Assembly: GCF_005405465.1 (NCBI RefSeq)
Contig: NZ_BJEC01000008.1
Span: 1-64,000 of the forward strand
Source: Weissella thailandensis
GTDB taxonomy: Bacteria; Bacillota; Bacilli; Lactobacillales; Lactobacillaceae
Length of the DNA: 64,000 nucleotides
Reading direction: 5' to 3'
Of this stretch, positions 44,616 to 53,495 are shown piece after piece. The position numbers were made by a program, and so were the translations under genes. The notes beneath the pieces are model-generated. The model saw only the letters and a list, made by a program, of their open reading frames with translations. It was not told where the DNA came from and searched no databases. Position 1 is the stretch's first letter; every line of letters begins with the position of its first letter.

Positions 44616-45503
44616 TTAGTCTTCTAAAAACGGCGCACAAATTTTCATGCAATAATTCCAAATTTTCTGTTCTCTTGCTGGCGTATATTCCTTGGTTTCT
44701 GGTTCTTCCAATTGCTTTTTATTATTAAAGAATTTACCAGTAAGTCCCTTCACTTCATCTGATGAAGCCAAATAAATATTAGTTACAGCACCCTTTTCTG
44801 GTGCCCCAAAATTACCGAGAACAGGAATTTTAGAAACTGCCGAAGCTGTTTTATAAATGAGATTAACAAAAAATCCATTATCACTATCTTGACCAAACTT
44901 GGTTGCAACTGCGCCTGGATGAGAGCAGTTAACTGTCACATTAGTAATGCCTTGTTTTTGTAATTCAACAGCTAAATGTTGTGAATTCCAAATCACAAAC
45001 AATTTAGAAATCCCATATCGTTTCTGTCCTGAAGATTCTTTTTCTAAGTTTAGGTCATTCATGTCTGGTTTTGCCTGACGGTGCGTACCTGAAGACATGT
45101 TGATAATCCGTCCGTCAGTACTTTTTTCTAAACTAGGTAGTAAAAGTTGATTTAACAAAAATGGTGCTAATACATTTAAGGCCATCGTATTTTCAATACC
45201 ATCTGTTTCCCTACGAGTATCATCCAATACAGCACCAGCATTATTGATCAATACGTCCAAATGATCATATTTTTGCTGAAATTTATCCGCCATTTGTTTA
45301 ACTGCTGGCAGTGAGAATAAGTCGGCGATTAAGTACTCAACTTGTGCCTGCTTGGCTTGCTGCTTAATTTCTGCGACAGTTTGCTTAGCCTTTTGTTCAT
45401 TACGGCCATGAATAATCACATGATTTCCTTTTTTGGCCAGTTCTGTCGCAGTGATTTTACCTATTCCATCTGTCGCACCAGTGATTAAAATAATTTCACT
45501 CAT
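44616..45503 (-). CDS. Short-chain dehydrogenase, paralogue of the 43502 gene
   Basis: A 295-residue SDR with TGATDGIGKI at residues 8-17, NNAG near 90, MSSGTH and YGISKLFVIW (YxxxK). It shares most motifs and the C-terminal IWNYCMKICAPFLED with the neighbouring SDR, pointing to a tandem duplication. The 232-base gap between them has no gene and no strong terminator. The start has a GAGGGG site. Confidence 0.87.
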   Translation of the reverse strand: MSEIILITGATDGIGKITATELAKKGNHVIIHGRNEQKAKQTVAEIKQQAKQAQVEYLIADLFSLPAVKQMADKFQQKYDHLDVLINNAGAVLDDTRRETDGIENTMALNVLAPFLLNQLLLPSLEKSTDGRIINMSSGTHRQAKPDMNDLNLEKESSGQKRYGISKLFVIWNSQHLAVELQKQGITNVTVNCSHPGAVATKFGQDSDNGFFVNLIYKTASAVSKIPVLGNFGAPEKGAVTNIYLASSDEVKGLTGKFFNNKKQLEEPETKEYTPAREQKIWNYCMKICAPFLED

Positions 45504-45774
45504 AAAGCCCCTCTTCTTTTAACTGAATAGTTAGTCTTTAATGATAAAAACAAAAACTATCTTTTAATAGCTTTTATAATCATGTTACTTATTTGCTCTA
45601 ATCCTTTGTCATCCAAGTACTGATTCTTTAATGGCTTTAATCTTGTTAATATCTGTTGTTCTCATACCTTTATAGTAACTAATCAGTTAGTTATAAACAA
45701 GTAAAAGCTATAAAAAAGTCCGATATCAATTGAGAAGGTATTTTTGACAAAATTAATGTGCAATTTAACGCCAT

Positions 45775-46449
45775 TTAGTCTTTGCCAGCCGTAATATAAT
45801 CTAAAATCTTAAACATAACATCTTTATTAATAGTCGGAACTGACATATTTAATATGTCAGTTGCCGTTTGGCCAAGAATAGAACCTTCAATATACGGGAA
45901 ATCATTAACCACCATCTCACGGATATTATCGTCCTGAGGTTCAAAATGGAATTGTATCCCTACCACACGATGGTTCATGACAAATCCTTGGTTTTTAACC
46001 GCATCACTCGAAAACAGTAATGTTGCTTCTTTAGGTACCTCAAACATCTCTTGGTGCCAGTGTAATGCCAGCAACTCTGCTGGTAAATCTGGAATCACGT
46101 GACTTTGCAGATAAACAGGTGCCCAACCAACTTCCTTAGCCGGTGCTTCTGATACTTTATATCCTAACGTTTTGGCAATCTGTTGCGCACCATAACAAGC
46201 CCCAAACATTGGTACATCCTTATCTAACAGTTCCTGAATAAGCTCTCGTTCCTGGCTGATCCATGATACATCATCATTTGGACTCATTGGGCCCCCTAAA
46301 ATAATTAGTAAATCCGTTTCATCAGCAGTTGGTAAATAACCAAATTGATAGGGATGATAGACGAATGATTGATGACCATTCACTCGTGCCCAATCCAAAA
46401 TTGAATCAGGTCCTTCATTGGGCGTGTGTTGTAATATATTAACTCGCAT
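45775..46449 (-). CDS. Class I glutamine amidotransferase-like protein
   Basis: A 224-residue stand-alone GATase1 domain of the GMP-synthase-like type. The nucleophile Cys is in PMFGACYGAQQIA (about residue 84). The His and Glu of the triad are in VVGIQFHFEPQ (about 172-174). Such proteins hydrolyse gamma-glutamyl bonds or glutamine; the partner or substrate here is unknown. AAAGGAG precedes the start. It lies upstream of nothing obviously related. Confidence 0.87.
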   Translation of the reverse strand: MRVNILQHTPNEGPDSILDWARVNGHQSFVYHPYQFGYLPTADETDLLIILGGPMSPNDDVSWISQERELIQELLDKDVPMFGACYGAQQIAKTLGYKVSEAPAKEVGWAPVYLQSHVIPDLPAELLALHWHQEMFEVPKEATLLFSSDAVKNQGFVMNHRVVGIQFHFEPQDDNIREMVVNDFPYIEGSILGQTATDILNMSVPTINKDVMFKILDYITAGKD

Positions 46450-46497
46450 AACACTCCTTTTTCACACTAAAAGTCGTCATTAACAATATAATAATCA

Positions 46498-46740
46498 CTA
46501 TTTCTTCTGATACTGACGGCGTCCATGCTGATTATCTTTCGGTAGCTCTTTGACATCTGGATAATAGCCCTGTCGCACCTGTCGTAAAAATTGATTACCA
46601 GCCATTACTTTGTCGCCAATATAAAGTTTATCCCACTCTGATTCACCATACAAACTAGGCAACGAGAATTTTTCATCTGGTTGTATCTTTTGTAGGTTAG
46701 TGTCAAAGATATCAAAAATCGGCTTCATATTCTCTTTCAT
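46498..46740 (-). CDS. Small conserved protein, DUF1413-like
   Basis: An 80-residue protein. The core FSLPSLYGESEWDKLYIGDK then NQFLRQVRQGYYPDV resembles DUF1413 proteins (a short F-L-P-xL...W...G...F pattern). The C-terminus is basic (HGRRQYQKK). GGGAGG lies well placed before the ATG, supporting it as real. Function unknown. It lies 48 bases upstream of the GATase gene on the same strand. Confidence 0.7.
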   Translation of the reverse strand: MKENMKPIFDIFDTNLQKIQPDEKFSLPSLYGESEWDKLYIGDKVMAGNQFLRQVRQGYYPDVKELPKDNQHGRRQYQKK

Positions 46741-46824
46741 AGTGCCTCCCTAAGATAACAACATATCTTTTGATAAATATACTCAAATCAAATTTTTACA
46801 CACTTACCAATGGTACCGGGCAAA

Positions 46825-47325
46825 CTAATCAAAATCCACGACAACCATCTCATGCCGTGAACGCATGATAATTTTCAATAAATCATCATACTTAATAAAT
46901 ACAGTTGCTGTATTGGTATTCGGATGGATACCAATCGCATCAACATTTTGTAACTCTTTATCCAGCAAAACAGTCACTTGTTGTTTTGTATCATGCGGCA
47001 AACCCAGTGGTGTCACAAAGCCTGGCTGGAGTCCCAAAACGTCTGCCAAGTCCATTTCATTGGCAAAATTAAGCTTATTGCGACTCAACTGGAGCTGTGG
47101 TGCTAGAGTTTTAAAGTCAATTTTCTTATGACCAACAACGACACAAAGAAAATATTCAGCGGTCTTTCTCTTTTTAAGAAATAAATTCTTGATCACCGTA
47201 TCATTCGGCAATTCTAATTGACTTGCTTCAGCCATTGTCCAAACAGCATCATGTTTTACTTCATTGTACTGAATGTCATTTCCCCTTAGGAAATCAATTG
47301 CTTCTTCATATGTCGATAAAGTCAT
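46825..47325 (-). CDS. Prolyl-tRNA editing protein ProX/YbaK family
   Basis: A 166-residue trans-editing enzyme relative. Typical features: EVKHDAVWTMAEASQL, IKNLFLKKRKTAEYFLCVV, FANEMDLADVLGLQPGFVTP (NEMDLADVLGLQPGFVTPLG) and a C-terminal VDFD. This pattern fits ProXp-ala/PrdX proteins that hydrolyse Ala-tRNA-Pro. The ATG at 47325 has a GGGGGGG site; the longer frame to 47364 lacks one. It is the second YbaK-superfamily gene in the window. Confidence 0.88.
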   Translation of the reverse strand: MTLSTYEEAIDFLRGNDIQYNEVKHDAVWTMAEASQLELPNDTVIKNLFLKKRKTAEYFLCVVVGHKKIDFKTLAPQLQLSRNKLNFANEMDLADVLGLQPGFVTPLGLPHDTKQQVTVLLDKELQNVDAIGIHPNTNTATVFIKYDDLLKIIMRSRHEMVVVDFD

Positions 47326-47450
47326 AAACGTCCCCCCCTCGTATATTTTGTTTATCCATATCACTATACATCACGCATCTAATTAAATAATTATGCTTAC
47401 CTAGGATAACAATAATGGTTAAAATCTCCAATTTTCTTTAGTATAAAAGC

Positions 47451-48284
47451 CTATTTTTTCTTTAGTACCCATACACTTGCGATCCAAAAAATAACCAGTG
47501 CAATACCCAAGGTAATCCCTAGAGTAGTATGCCCTGCTTGTGTATTTCTAAGAAAATCACTGACTCCACCTGGCAGACGAGTCATAATACCAAGGATTCC
47601 TAAAAATAATGAAAAGACAGCAAGTGGCAGTACTGTTCTTTTGTCAGATTGTTTGAAGAAAATAATCATCGCAATAACCAGCCAAAATAGAATGATGCCA
47701 ATTCCTAGTTTGTTACCAACAGTAATTTGGAGTGGTGTTGTCGCATACATTTGGATAAATATCATGGGCACAAGGCCAATCATTATCACCAACCATAATT
47801 TTAAAAACAGGACCCAATTCTTTGTTTCAGTCACACGTCCCCCATAGATGGTTCGACCCAAGTACTTAAGCCCCACCAACACAACAATACCTATATACAG
47901 GCCAGTCAATATCAGATTACCAATATCAATCGATGGATTAATTGAAATCATACTTGGTAGTAACGCAAAAAACATGTACGCACCTACAAAATACAAAACA
48001 AGTTTAAATACTTCACCGACTTTTTTAGGGACTTGATGCAACAATTCATCGGCCAAGACGTGCGGATTTTTACCAAAATATTGTTCAGCTGTCATTCCTT
48101 CGCGTTGTGCATCAATGATGTCTTGTAAGATTTCAAGTAGATTTGATTCAATAGCTGCTTGATCTTTCATGAAGCTATTCAAACGCATGTAAAGCAAAAG
48201 ATCACTGTAGTATTTCTCATTTTCTCCAGTTAATTGTTCACGTAACTGATTATTTTGTTTAATTAGGTTGTCTTCAATACCCAT
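47451..48284 (-). CDS. DUF1129-like membrane protein
   Basis: A 277-residue protein. The N-terminal cytosolic part (residues 1-90) carries NEKYYSDLLLYMRLNSF and MTAEQYFGKNPHVLADEL, typical of DUF1129-family proteins found beside PadR regulators. About six membrane segments follow (residues about 95-275). Its start overlaps the PadR stop by 11 bases, so the two are coupled. Function unknown; the layout suggests PadR controls it, possibly in response to membrane stress. Confidence 0.82.
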   Translation of the reverse strand: MGIEDNLIKQNNQLREQLTGENEKYYSDLLLYMRLNSFMKDQAAIESNLLEILQDIIDAQREGMTAEQYFGKNPHVLADELLHQVPKKVGEVFKLVLYFVGAYMFFALLPSMISINPSIDIGNLILTGLYIGIVVLVGLKYLGRTIYGGRVTETKNWVLFLKLWLVIMIGLVPMIFIQMYATTPLQITVGNKLGIGIILFWLVIAMIIFFKQSDKRTVLPLAVFSLFLGILGIMTRLPGGVSDFLRNTQAGHTTLGITLGIALVIFWIASVWVLKKK

Positions 48285-48594
48285 CAGGATCTTCCTCCTC
48301 CACTAGTAAATTAACCGATTGCTGTAATTGATACCCTTCATTTATAAATTCTTTTTTGGCTGCTTGACCATCTTCAGTTATAAAATAATATTTTCGCGTT
48401 GGCTCGACAGCAGAAGCTTTGTTTTTTCCTTCAATCAACCCACGTTTTTGCATGGCCGTTAGTAACGGATAAATCGTCCCCTTTGGAATATCTTCTAATC
48501 CATAACTATTCATTTTCTTACTCAAACTATAGCCGTATTCTGGTTCCTTACTAAGGATCATTAAGATAACTCCTTGTAAAATGCCCTTTAACAT
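48274..48594 (-). CDS. PadR-family transcriptional regulator
   Basis: A 106-residue winged-helix repressor. MLKGILQGVILMILSKEPEY, YGYSLSKKMNSYGL and GTIYPLLTAMQKRGLIEG are classic PadR features. The C-terminus is short, so it is likely a PadR_s1-type dimer. Just upstream is a palindrome (48635-48655) whose arms recur inside the MFS terminator hairpin. It is the first gene of a two-gene unit with the DUF1129-like protein. Confidence 0.9.
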   Translation of the reverse strand: MLKGILQGVILMILSKEPEYGYSLSKKMNSYGLEDIPKGTIYPLLTAMQKRGLIEGKNKASAVEPTRKYYFITEDGQAAKKEFINEGYQLQQSVNLLVEEEDPDGY

Positions 48595-48634
48595 TTGGCT
48601 TGAAATACCTTGTCGCGTGCGCTTTATCTCCTAG

Positions 48635-48655
48635 CTAGTATGCTTAACATACTAG
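48635..48655. promoter_or_regulatory. PadR operator-like palindrome
   Basis: CTAGTATG (48635-48642) is inverted as CATACTAG (48648-48655), one centre mismatch. It lies 41 bases before the PadR start. The arm ACTAGTATG recurs in the hairpin at 48669. PadR sites often have ATGT/ACAT arms, which fits. Confidence 0.55.
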
Positions 48656-48668
48656 AAACATAACAAAA

Positions 48669-48699
48669 AACGACTAGTATGTAAAACATACTAGTCGTT
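48669..48699. terminator. MFS terminator sharing the PadR operator sequence
   Basis: A perfect 14-base stem (48669-48682 with 48686-48699; AACGACTAGTATGT) around AAA. On the minus strand TTTTTTG follows, ending the MFS gene. The inner arms equal the PadR operator at 48635, so this may also bind PadR. Confidence 0.8.
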
Positions 48700-48709
48700 A
48701 AAACACTCA

Positions 48710-50095
48710 TTATTTTGCGGTCTTGTTCTTCATAAAGATAACTAACCAAATCAAACTGATTGCAACAATAACTGTACTAAATACGATCAAGTGACCGAAT
48801 CCGGTAGCTGTCTGCGTGGCAATTGCTGACTTTGTTGTCCCAGTTGTTTGAATAAATAGGGCGGCAACAGTTGTTCCAACAGCTCCGACGAACTGTTGCA
48901 CCGTGTTAAAGATGGCATTGATATCACCAGCCTGTTGTGGCTTTACTTCAGCTACCCCGGCGGTCATAGCAACACTAAACGTTAGGTTTCGTGCCACTGT
49001 AAACAATGCGTAAACAACAGTTAAGCCAATCGTGGCAATACTTGGTGCCATCACTGAGAAAATAATCATGATAGCTAAGAAAGCAAGTGAGCCCCAAGTT
49101 AACGGCTTATTTGCCCCTAAACGATCGTACATTGCTCCGTAAATGGGGTTAACTAATGAACCTAGCAATGAACCAGGCATTAGAATCAAACCGGCAATCA
49201 TCGTTGTCGTACCAAGCGTTAATTGACTGTATTGTGGTACAGCAAAATTAACAGCTAAGTTGATAACTTGTGACGTTGCATAAATCAATAATGCCATCAC
49301 AACAGCTTTACTACGGAACACACTGATATCAACTAATTGGTTCTCTGCATTTTTAGCAACCTTGATAAATCCGGCCATAGCAATAATAGCTACCAAAGCT
49401 AAAATAATAATAGTTGCTGTTAATTTACCTGATTGCAATTTTCCTAGTGCTAAGATAGCTGATACTAAGGAAATACCAATCAAAGCAAATTGTCCATAAG
49501 CAAATTGATTATTTGACTTTGGCTTTTGTTTATCTAAGTTAAACCAACCAATTAATAATGAAATAACTACTACGGGTAAAAAAATCATAAAGATAGCTCG
49601 CCAACCCAATGTATACGTAACAACTCCTCCGTAAACCGGACCTAATGCTGGTGCCAAAGAAATAATCAATGTTCCAAAGCCCATGTATTTACCAAGTTGT
49701 GACATTGGCACACTAGTAAAAATAATATTAAAGACTAGTGGCAAAGCAAACCCTGTTCCGACCGCCATAATTAGTCGCCCCAATAATAATAGCCAAAAGT
49801 TTTGGGCAACAATGGCGATAACATCTCCCAATACAAAGGCAATACAACCAATCATATAGGTTTGTCGCTTACTTAAAATTGCATTGAAATGTGCTGATGT
49901 TAGCATCATTAGCGTAACCACTAATAGATAAGCAGTGGTTAACCATTGCACTGTCCCCATTGGTTGATTAAATTACTGAATTAACTCTGGAAACGTCACA
50001 TTCATTGATGTTTCCGTTAAGATACCTGAAAATCCCAAGATTGCCGCTGCGACAATCGACCAGATCACTTTAGGTGAAACTTTTTCTTCGTTCAT
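48710..50095 (-). pseudogene. MFS drug exporter (DHA2, 14-TM type) with an in-frame stop
   Basis: From the ATG at 50095 (AGGAGGAG site) the frame reads MNEEKVSPKVIWSIVAAAIL then GFSGILTETSMNV, the expected first membrane helix. A TAA follows at codon 41 (49975-49973). The same frame then continues (FNQPMGTVQWLTTAYLL) to the normal C-terminus at 48710, total 461 codons. It is the EmrB/QacA-like DHA2 family. The single stop probably inactivates it. Restart at the ATG 49960 would lose helix 1 and has no good ribosome site. PadR is next downstream. Confidence 0.85.
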
Positions 50096-50178
50096 AACTC
50101 CTCCTACTTTTTAAAAGTGCCTGATTTCTATTTAAGCACACTTTATGGTAGTGCGTAAGTATCTTTTGTGTTACAAAA

Positions 50179-50210
50179 AACTTTTCCTAGCCGTTAAGCT
50201 AGGAAAAGTT
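50179..50210. terminator. Terminator of the LysM gene
   Basis: Stem AACTTTTCCTAGC (50179-50191) with 50198-50210 and a 6-base loop. TTTTTTG follows on the minus strand. It lies 16 bases after the LysM stop. Confidence 0.88.
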
Positions 50211-50225
50211 AATAAGAGGCTAATT

Positions 50226-50639
50226 TTATGAAGGACTTTTGATTTTCAACTTCTGTCCATCAACCAAGTTTTCTAAGTCAGCTGATGGGTTAAGATCCTG
50301 TAGTTCATCAACCGTTAAGCCGTATTTATTGGCAATTGAATACCCAGTTTCACCGACTTGGACAGTAATTTTCTTCTTAGAAGATGTTGTCGACTTACTA
50401 CTTGACGTTGAACTATCTACTGAGCTACTCGTCGATGATGACTGACTTGAACTTGATGCACGACTACTACTGTTAGCGCTCGATTTACTTGAACTTGAAA
50501 CTGCCGTTTGTTGTGTATCATTCTTATTAGTTAAGGCACCATATACAACTGGTATTGAAATTCCAATCAGAAATAGTACGACATAACCAATTAGAATAAC
50601 GGTCCAAAATTTAACCCGTGACGGACGTTTTGATTTCAT
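50226..50639 (-). CDS. Membrane-anchored LysM-domain protein
   Basis: A 137-residue type II membrane protein. A short basic cytosolic start is followed by a membrane segment (residues about 11-34) and a Ser-rich linker (44-90). One C-terminal LysM domain (about 92-135; TVQVGETGYSIANKYGL, LNPSADLENLVDGQKLKI) binds peptidoglycan. No enzymatic domain is present, so it is likely a wall-linked scaffold or regulator. The serine tract is low-complexity and may vary in length between strains. Confidence 0.85.
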   Translation of the reverse strand: MKSKRPSRVKFWTVILIGYVVLFLIGISIPVVYGALTNKNDTQQTAVSSSSKSSANSSSRASSSSQSSSTSSSVDSSTSSSKSTTSSKKKITVQVGETGYSIANKYGLTVDELQDLNPSADLENLVDGQKLKIKSPS

Positions 50640-50813
50640 AATCTCTCACCTTTGTTAATTATTGTGAATAGCGTAACATGAATACTGATATTCTGCATTT
50701 ACCTTACAATTTTAGACTTATATTGCGGTTAAAAAACAATTAATTGTACGAACCACCCATTTGTTTGATAAAATTAAATGATTATGGTCAATTTTATCAG
50801 GAGAATTGAAGTC

Positions 50814-51713
50814 GTGAAACATTTTTTTAAAAATCTTATGAATAATAAACTGATCGCGACAATTATTGATGTGGTGACTCGTGTTGATATCATCACGGCC
50901 AGCTCATCAATCGCTTACTTCGGCCTATTATCAATATTCCCAGCTATCGTTATCCTAGGTACTTTACTACCTTACCTAGGACTAACAATTGGTACCGCAT
51001 TAAAATACGCGCAGACTGCCGTTCCAGAGTCTGTCTTTACATTTATTGATCCAGTTATTCGATCGATTCTTAGTCAAAATGGTGTTGGTGTTTTGTCCAT
51101 TTCCATCGTTATTACGCTCTGGTCGCTATCCCGGGTTGTCTCTTCGATTCGAATTGCCCAAAATGGTATTTATAATGTTAAACCTAATAGTGTCGCCATT
51201 TTTGACCGTTTCGTTTCAATGTTTTGGCTAATAATTATTCTAGCTATTATTGGTGTGCTGTTAATCATCGCCTCAGTCGGAACAAATGTTTTAGAGGCCC
51301 TACCAATTAGTAGCCAGATAACTTATCAAATTGAATCCGCTAAACGTGTCGTCGTCATTATTGGATTATTTATTGGTGCTTTTTTATTTAATACACTTTT
51401 ACCGATTAAACGACCGCGTCTAATTTGGATTTCTATTGGAACAATAGTACAAATTACACTAGTCATCTGGCTTGCCAAAGCGTTTGGTTGGTATGTTGAC
51501 TTTGCCGCCCGTGCATTTACGTTTTATCAGGCATTAAGTTCAGCTATCATTTTGTTACTATGGATCAATTTTATTGCCCTTGCTGCCTTGATTGGTACCA
51601 TGGTGACAGCAGTTTTGGAAGAATTATTTCCGCCACGACATGGTGAAAGGGCAAGTAACTGGTATATGTTAAAGCTAATTTTCCGGAATTCAGGAAAAAA
51701 TAGCAAAAAATAG
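50814..51713 (+). CDS. YihY/virulence factor BrkB-family membrane protein
   Basis: A 299-residue membrane protein with about six hydrophobic segments. The family motif SSSIAYFGLLSIFPAIVILG is near residue 27, and FYQALSSAIILLLWINFIAL near 245. The GTG at 50814 is preferred: an AGGAGA site lies 11 bases upstream and inside the longer frame that begins at 50778. The family was once thought to be RNase BN; its real function is unclear, with transport proposed. Confidence 0.85.
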   Translation: MKHFFKNLMNNKLIATIIDVVTRVDIITASSSIAYFGLLSIFPAIVILGTLLPYLGLTIGTALKYAQTAVPESVFTFIDPVIRSILSQNGVGVLSISIVITLWSLSRVVSSIRIAQNGIYNVKPNSVAIFDRFVSMFWLIIILAIIGVLLIIASVGTNVLEALPISSQITYQIESAKRVVVIIGLFIGAFLFNTLLPIKRPRLIWISIGTIVQITLVIWLAKAFGWYVDFAARAFTFYQALSSAIILLLWINFIALAALIGTMVTAVLEELFPPRHGERASNWYMLKLIFRNSGKNSKK

Positions 51714-51748
51714 TTGTGTTATCGGATGATTTGCGCTATATTAGTAGT

Positions 51749-51966
51749 CGTTAAGAGGGAAGTATTCCATTTAACTATATGTAACAGACTCAGAACACTA
51801 AGTCAGAAGACTTAGCCAGTAGGCCCAACTAACCTACAACCTACTCCTTAAAATATATCCATGAACATTTCTTACTCTCGTGTTTGTGGTCGAAGCTATT
51901 TTGTATACCCTACATCAATAGCAAAAATAAAGCACTAGCAATCCCACATTGCTAGTGCTTTATTTG
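51749..51966 (+). ncRNA. Candidate small RNA, possibly 6S-like
   Basis: The 259-base gap between yihY and tag has a good promoter on plus (TTGTGT 51714-51719, 17 bases, TATATT 51737-51742) pointing into a region without an ORF. The transcript would begin near 51749. Its 5' part (AGAGGGAAGTAT) can pair with ACATTTCTTACTCT near 51870-51885, closing a long imperfect stem around a central region with hairpin CTAAGTC-AGAA-GACTTAG. It would end at the strong hairpin 51926-51964. A closing stem with a large internal loop recalls 6S RNA, but no sequence identity was recognised. Confidence 0.4.
51926..51964. terminator. Bidirectional terminator, ncRNA candidate/tag
   Basis: A perfect 17-base stem (51926-51942 with 51948-51964; starts AATAAAGCACTAGCAAT) with a 5-base loop. 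It lies 9 bases past the tag stop. Confidence 0.9.
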
Positions 51967-51972
51967 TATTCA

Positions 51973-52536
51973 TTATGATCCATGACTCGGACAAGTTATC
52001 TCATGATCATTGATCAATCCTGCTGCCTGTAAAAAAGAATAAACCGTAACCGGACCAACAAATTTAAAGCCGACCTTTTTCATGGCTTTAGACACAGTAA
52101 TTGCTAGCTCATCTGTTGCCAGTACATCTTCATAATTCACCACTTGATGATCAATGGGCTGTTGATCAACGAATGACCACAACCACTGGTTGAAACTTTT
52201 TTCTGCCTTCTGTAGTGCTAGAATTGTTTGTGCATTATTAATAGTAGCCTGTAACTTCAAACGATGGCGGATAATCGTTGCGTCTTGCATTAACGAAGCA
52301 ACCTGCACCTCGTCATATTGAGCTACTTGCTCTAAATCATAGTTCGCAAAGGCTTTTCGGAATGCCTGACGTTTATGTAAAACCGTTCGCCAACTCAATC
52401 CTGCTTGATACGTTTCTAAGCTAAGTAACTCAAATAACATCTGGTCACGATGTTCTGGCTGACCCCATTCCGTATCATGATATTGCACCATTAGCGGATC
52501 ATCTTCATCAACCCAGTGACAACGTTTCAAAGTCAT
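51973..52536 (-). CDS. tag: DNA-3-methyladenine glycosylase I
   Basis: A 187-residue base-excision repair enzyme that removes 3-methyladenine. Zinc-site residues of the Tag family are visible: Cys in KRCHWV (residue 5), His in QYHDTEWG (about 19), and the C-terminal NDHEITCP His/Cys pair (about 178 and 182). GLSWRTVLHKRQAFRKAF and FKFVGPVTVYSFLQAAG are conserved. GGGGG precedes the ATG. It is monocistronic. Confidence 0.95.
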   Translation of the reverse strand: MTLKRCHWVDEDDPLMVQYHDTEWGQPEHRDQMLFELLSLETYQAGLSWRTVLHKRQAFRKAFANYDLEQVAQYDEVQVASLMQDATIIRHRLKLQATINNAQTILALQKAEKSFNQWLWSFVDQQPIDHQVVNYEDVLATDELAITVSKAMKKVGFKFVGPVTVYSFLQAAGLINDHEITCPSHGS

Positions 52537-52553
52537 TTAGAACCCCCGTACCC

Positions 52554-53495
52554 CTATTTAATCGTGATATTACCATCTGAAACATCTACATTGAATTGAT
52601 TAGCAGCCATCTGATCATTGTTCAAATAATTATTCCCATAATTCGTGCCATCAACCTTCACGCGACCAGCAGATGCTTGCATTTGCAAACCAATATCAGC
52701 CAACCCTGAAGCCTTTAATGAACCATCCATAATTGTCATAATATTATGGCCTGTTAGTTGGCTATCGACCAATTTAACGTTCCCTTTATTGACCTGAATA
52801 GCACTGGCAGCAACTGTGGTTTGTTGTAGCGTTGTCCGACTACCGTCTGCCGATAACTTTAAACGACCAAGATTTGAACTATTAGTATTAACCTGACTAT
52901 TACTGCTATTCATTGTTGTTTGACTAGCCTGCAGGTTATTTAATGAAATTTTGGCATCATGAGCAGCAACAGACAAATTTTGTAATTGTGCATCCCTCAT
53001 CTGAATATCTGCCGCTGTCGCTGTGATTGCACCACGCTTTGCATGTAAATCTGCAATATTCATGGCACCATACATGGATGATTGTCTGTACTCAGATAAT
53101 TTTTTATCCTTAGGTAAACTGATAATCAACTTTTCTGGTTCATGTTTACCAAATCCTACCTCATAACCCTTTTCTTGGTTGGGCACATAGCGAACCTTTA
53201 ATTGCTTACCATTTCTTGTCACATGTAAAAATTTAGGATTAGTAATACGACCATTAATTTCAATCTTCTTTTGATTACCCGTTTGAACGGTAACCGGTAC
53301 ATTTGCCGTTTCAACATCGACCTTATTCACAGCCTTTACTTTATGATGAACGGATTTAATTTGCGAAACTTCAAAATGACCATTGTGCCAACCTAAATTA
53401 TTTTGACCATCATGAGCCAGACCAACAATCATAATAATGACACCAAAAGAAATCACAATGAAGCCCGTTAATATAAATCGAAATCCTTTATGCAT
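52554..53495 (-). CDS. DUF4097-like beta-helix membrane protein
   Basis: A 313-residue protein. One N-terminal membrane segment (residues about 8-27) is followed by an outside domain of short beta-strand repeats with runs of N, S and Q (for example SSNSQVNTNSSNLGRLKLSA), like DUF4097/LiaF-C-type adhesin-like modules. Its start overlaps the upstream DUF1700 gene by 8 bases. With PadR, DUF1700 and PspC nearby it forms a set commonly seen for envelope stress in Firmicutes. The molecular role is unknown. Confidence 0.82.
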   Translation of the reverse strand: MHKGFRFILTGFIVISFGVIIMIVGLAHDGQNNLGWHNGHFEVSQIKSVHHKVKAVNKVDVETANVPVTVQTGNQKKIEINGRITNPKFLHVTRNGKQLKVRYVPNQEKGYEVGFGKHEPEKLIISLPKDKKLSEYRQSSMYGAMNIADLHAKRGAITATAADIQMRDAQLQNLSVAAHDAKISLNNLQASQTTMNSSNSQVNTNSSNLGRLKLSADGSRTTLQQTTVAASAIQVNKGNVKLVDSQLTGHNIMTIMDGSLKASGLADIGLQMQASAGRVKVDGTNYGNNYLNNDQMAANQFNVDVSDGNITIK

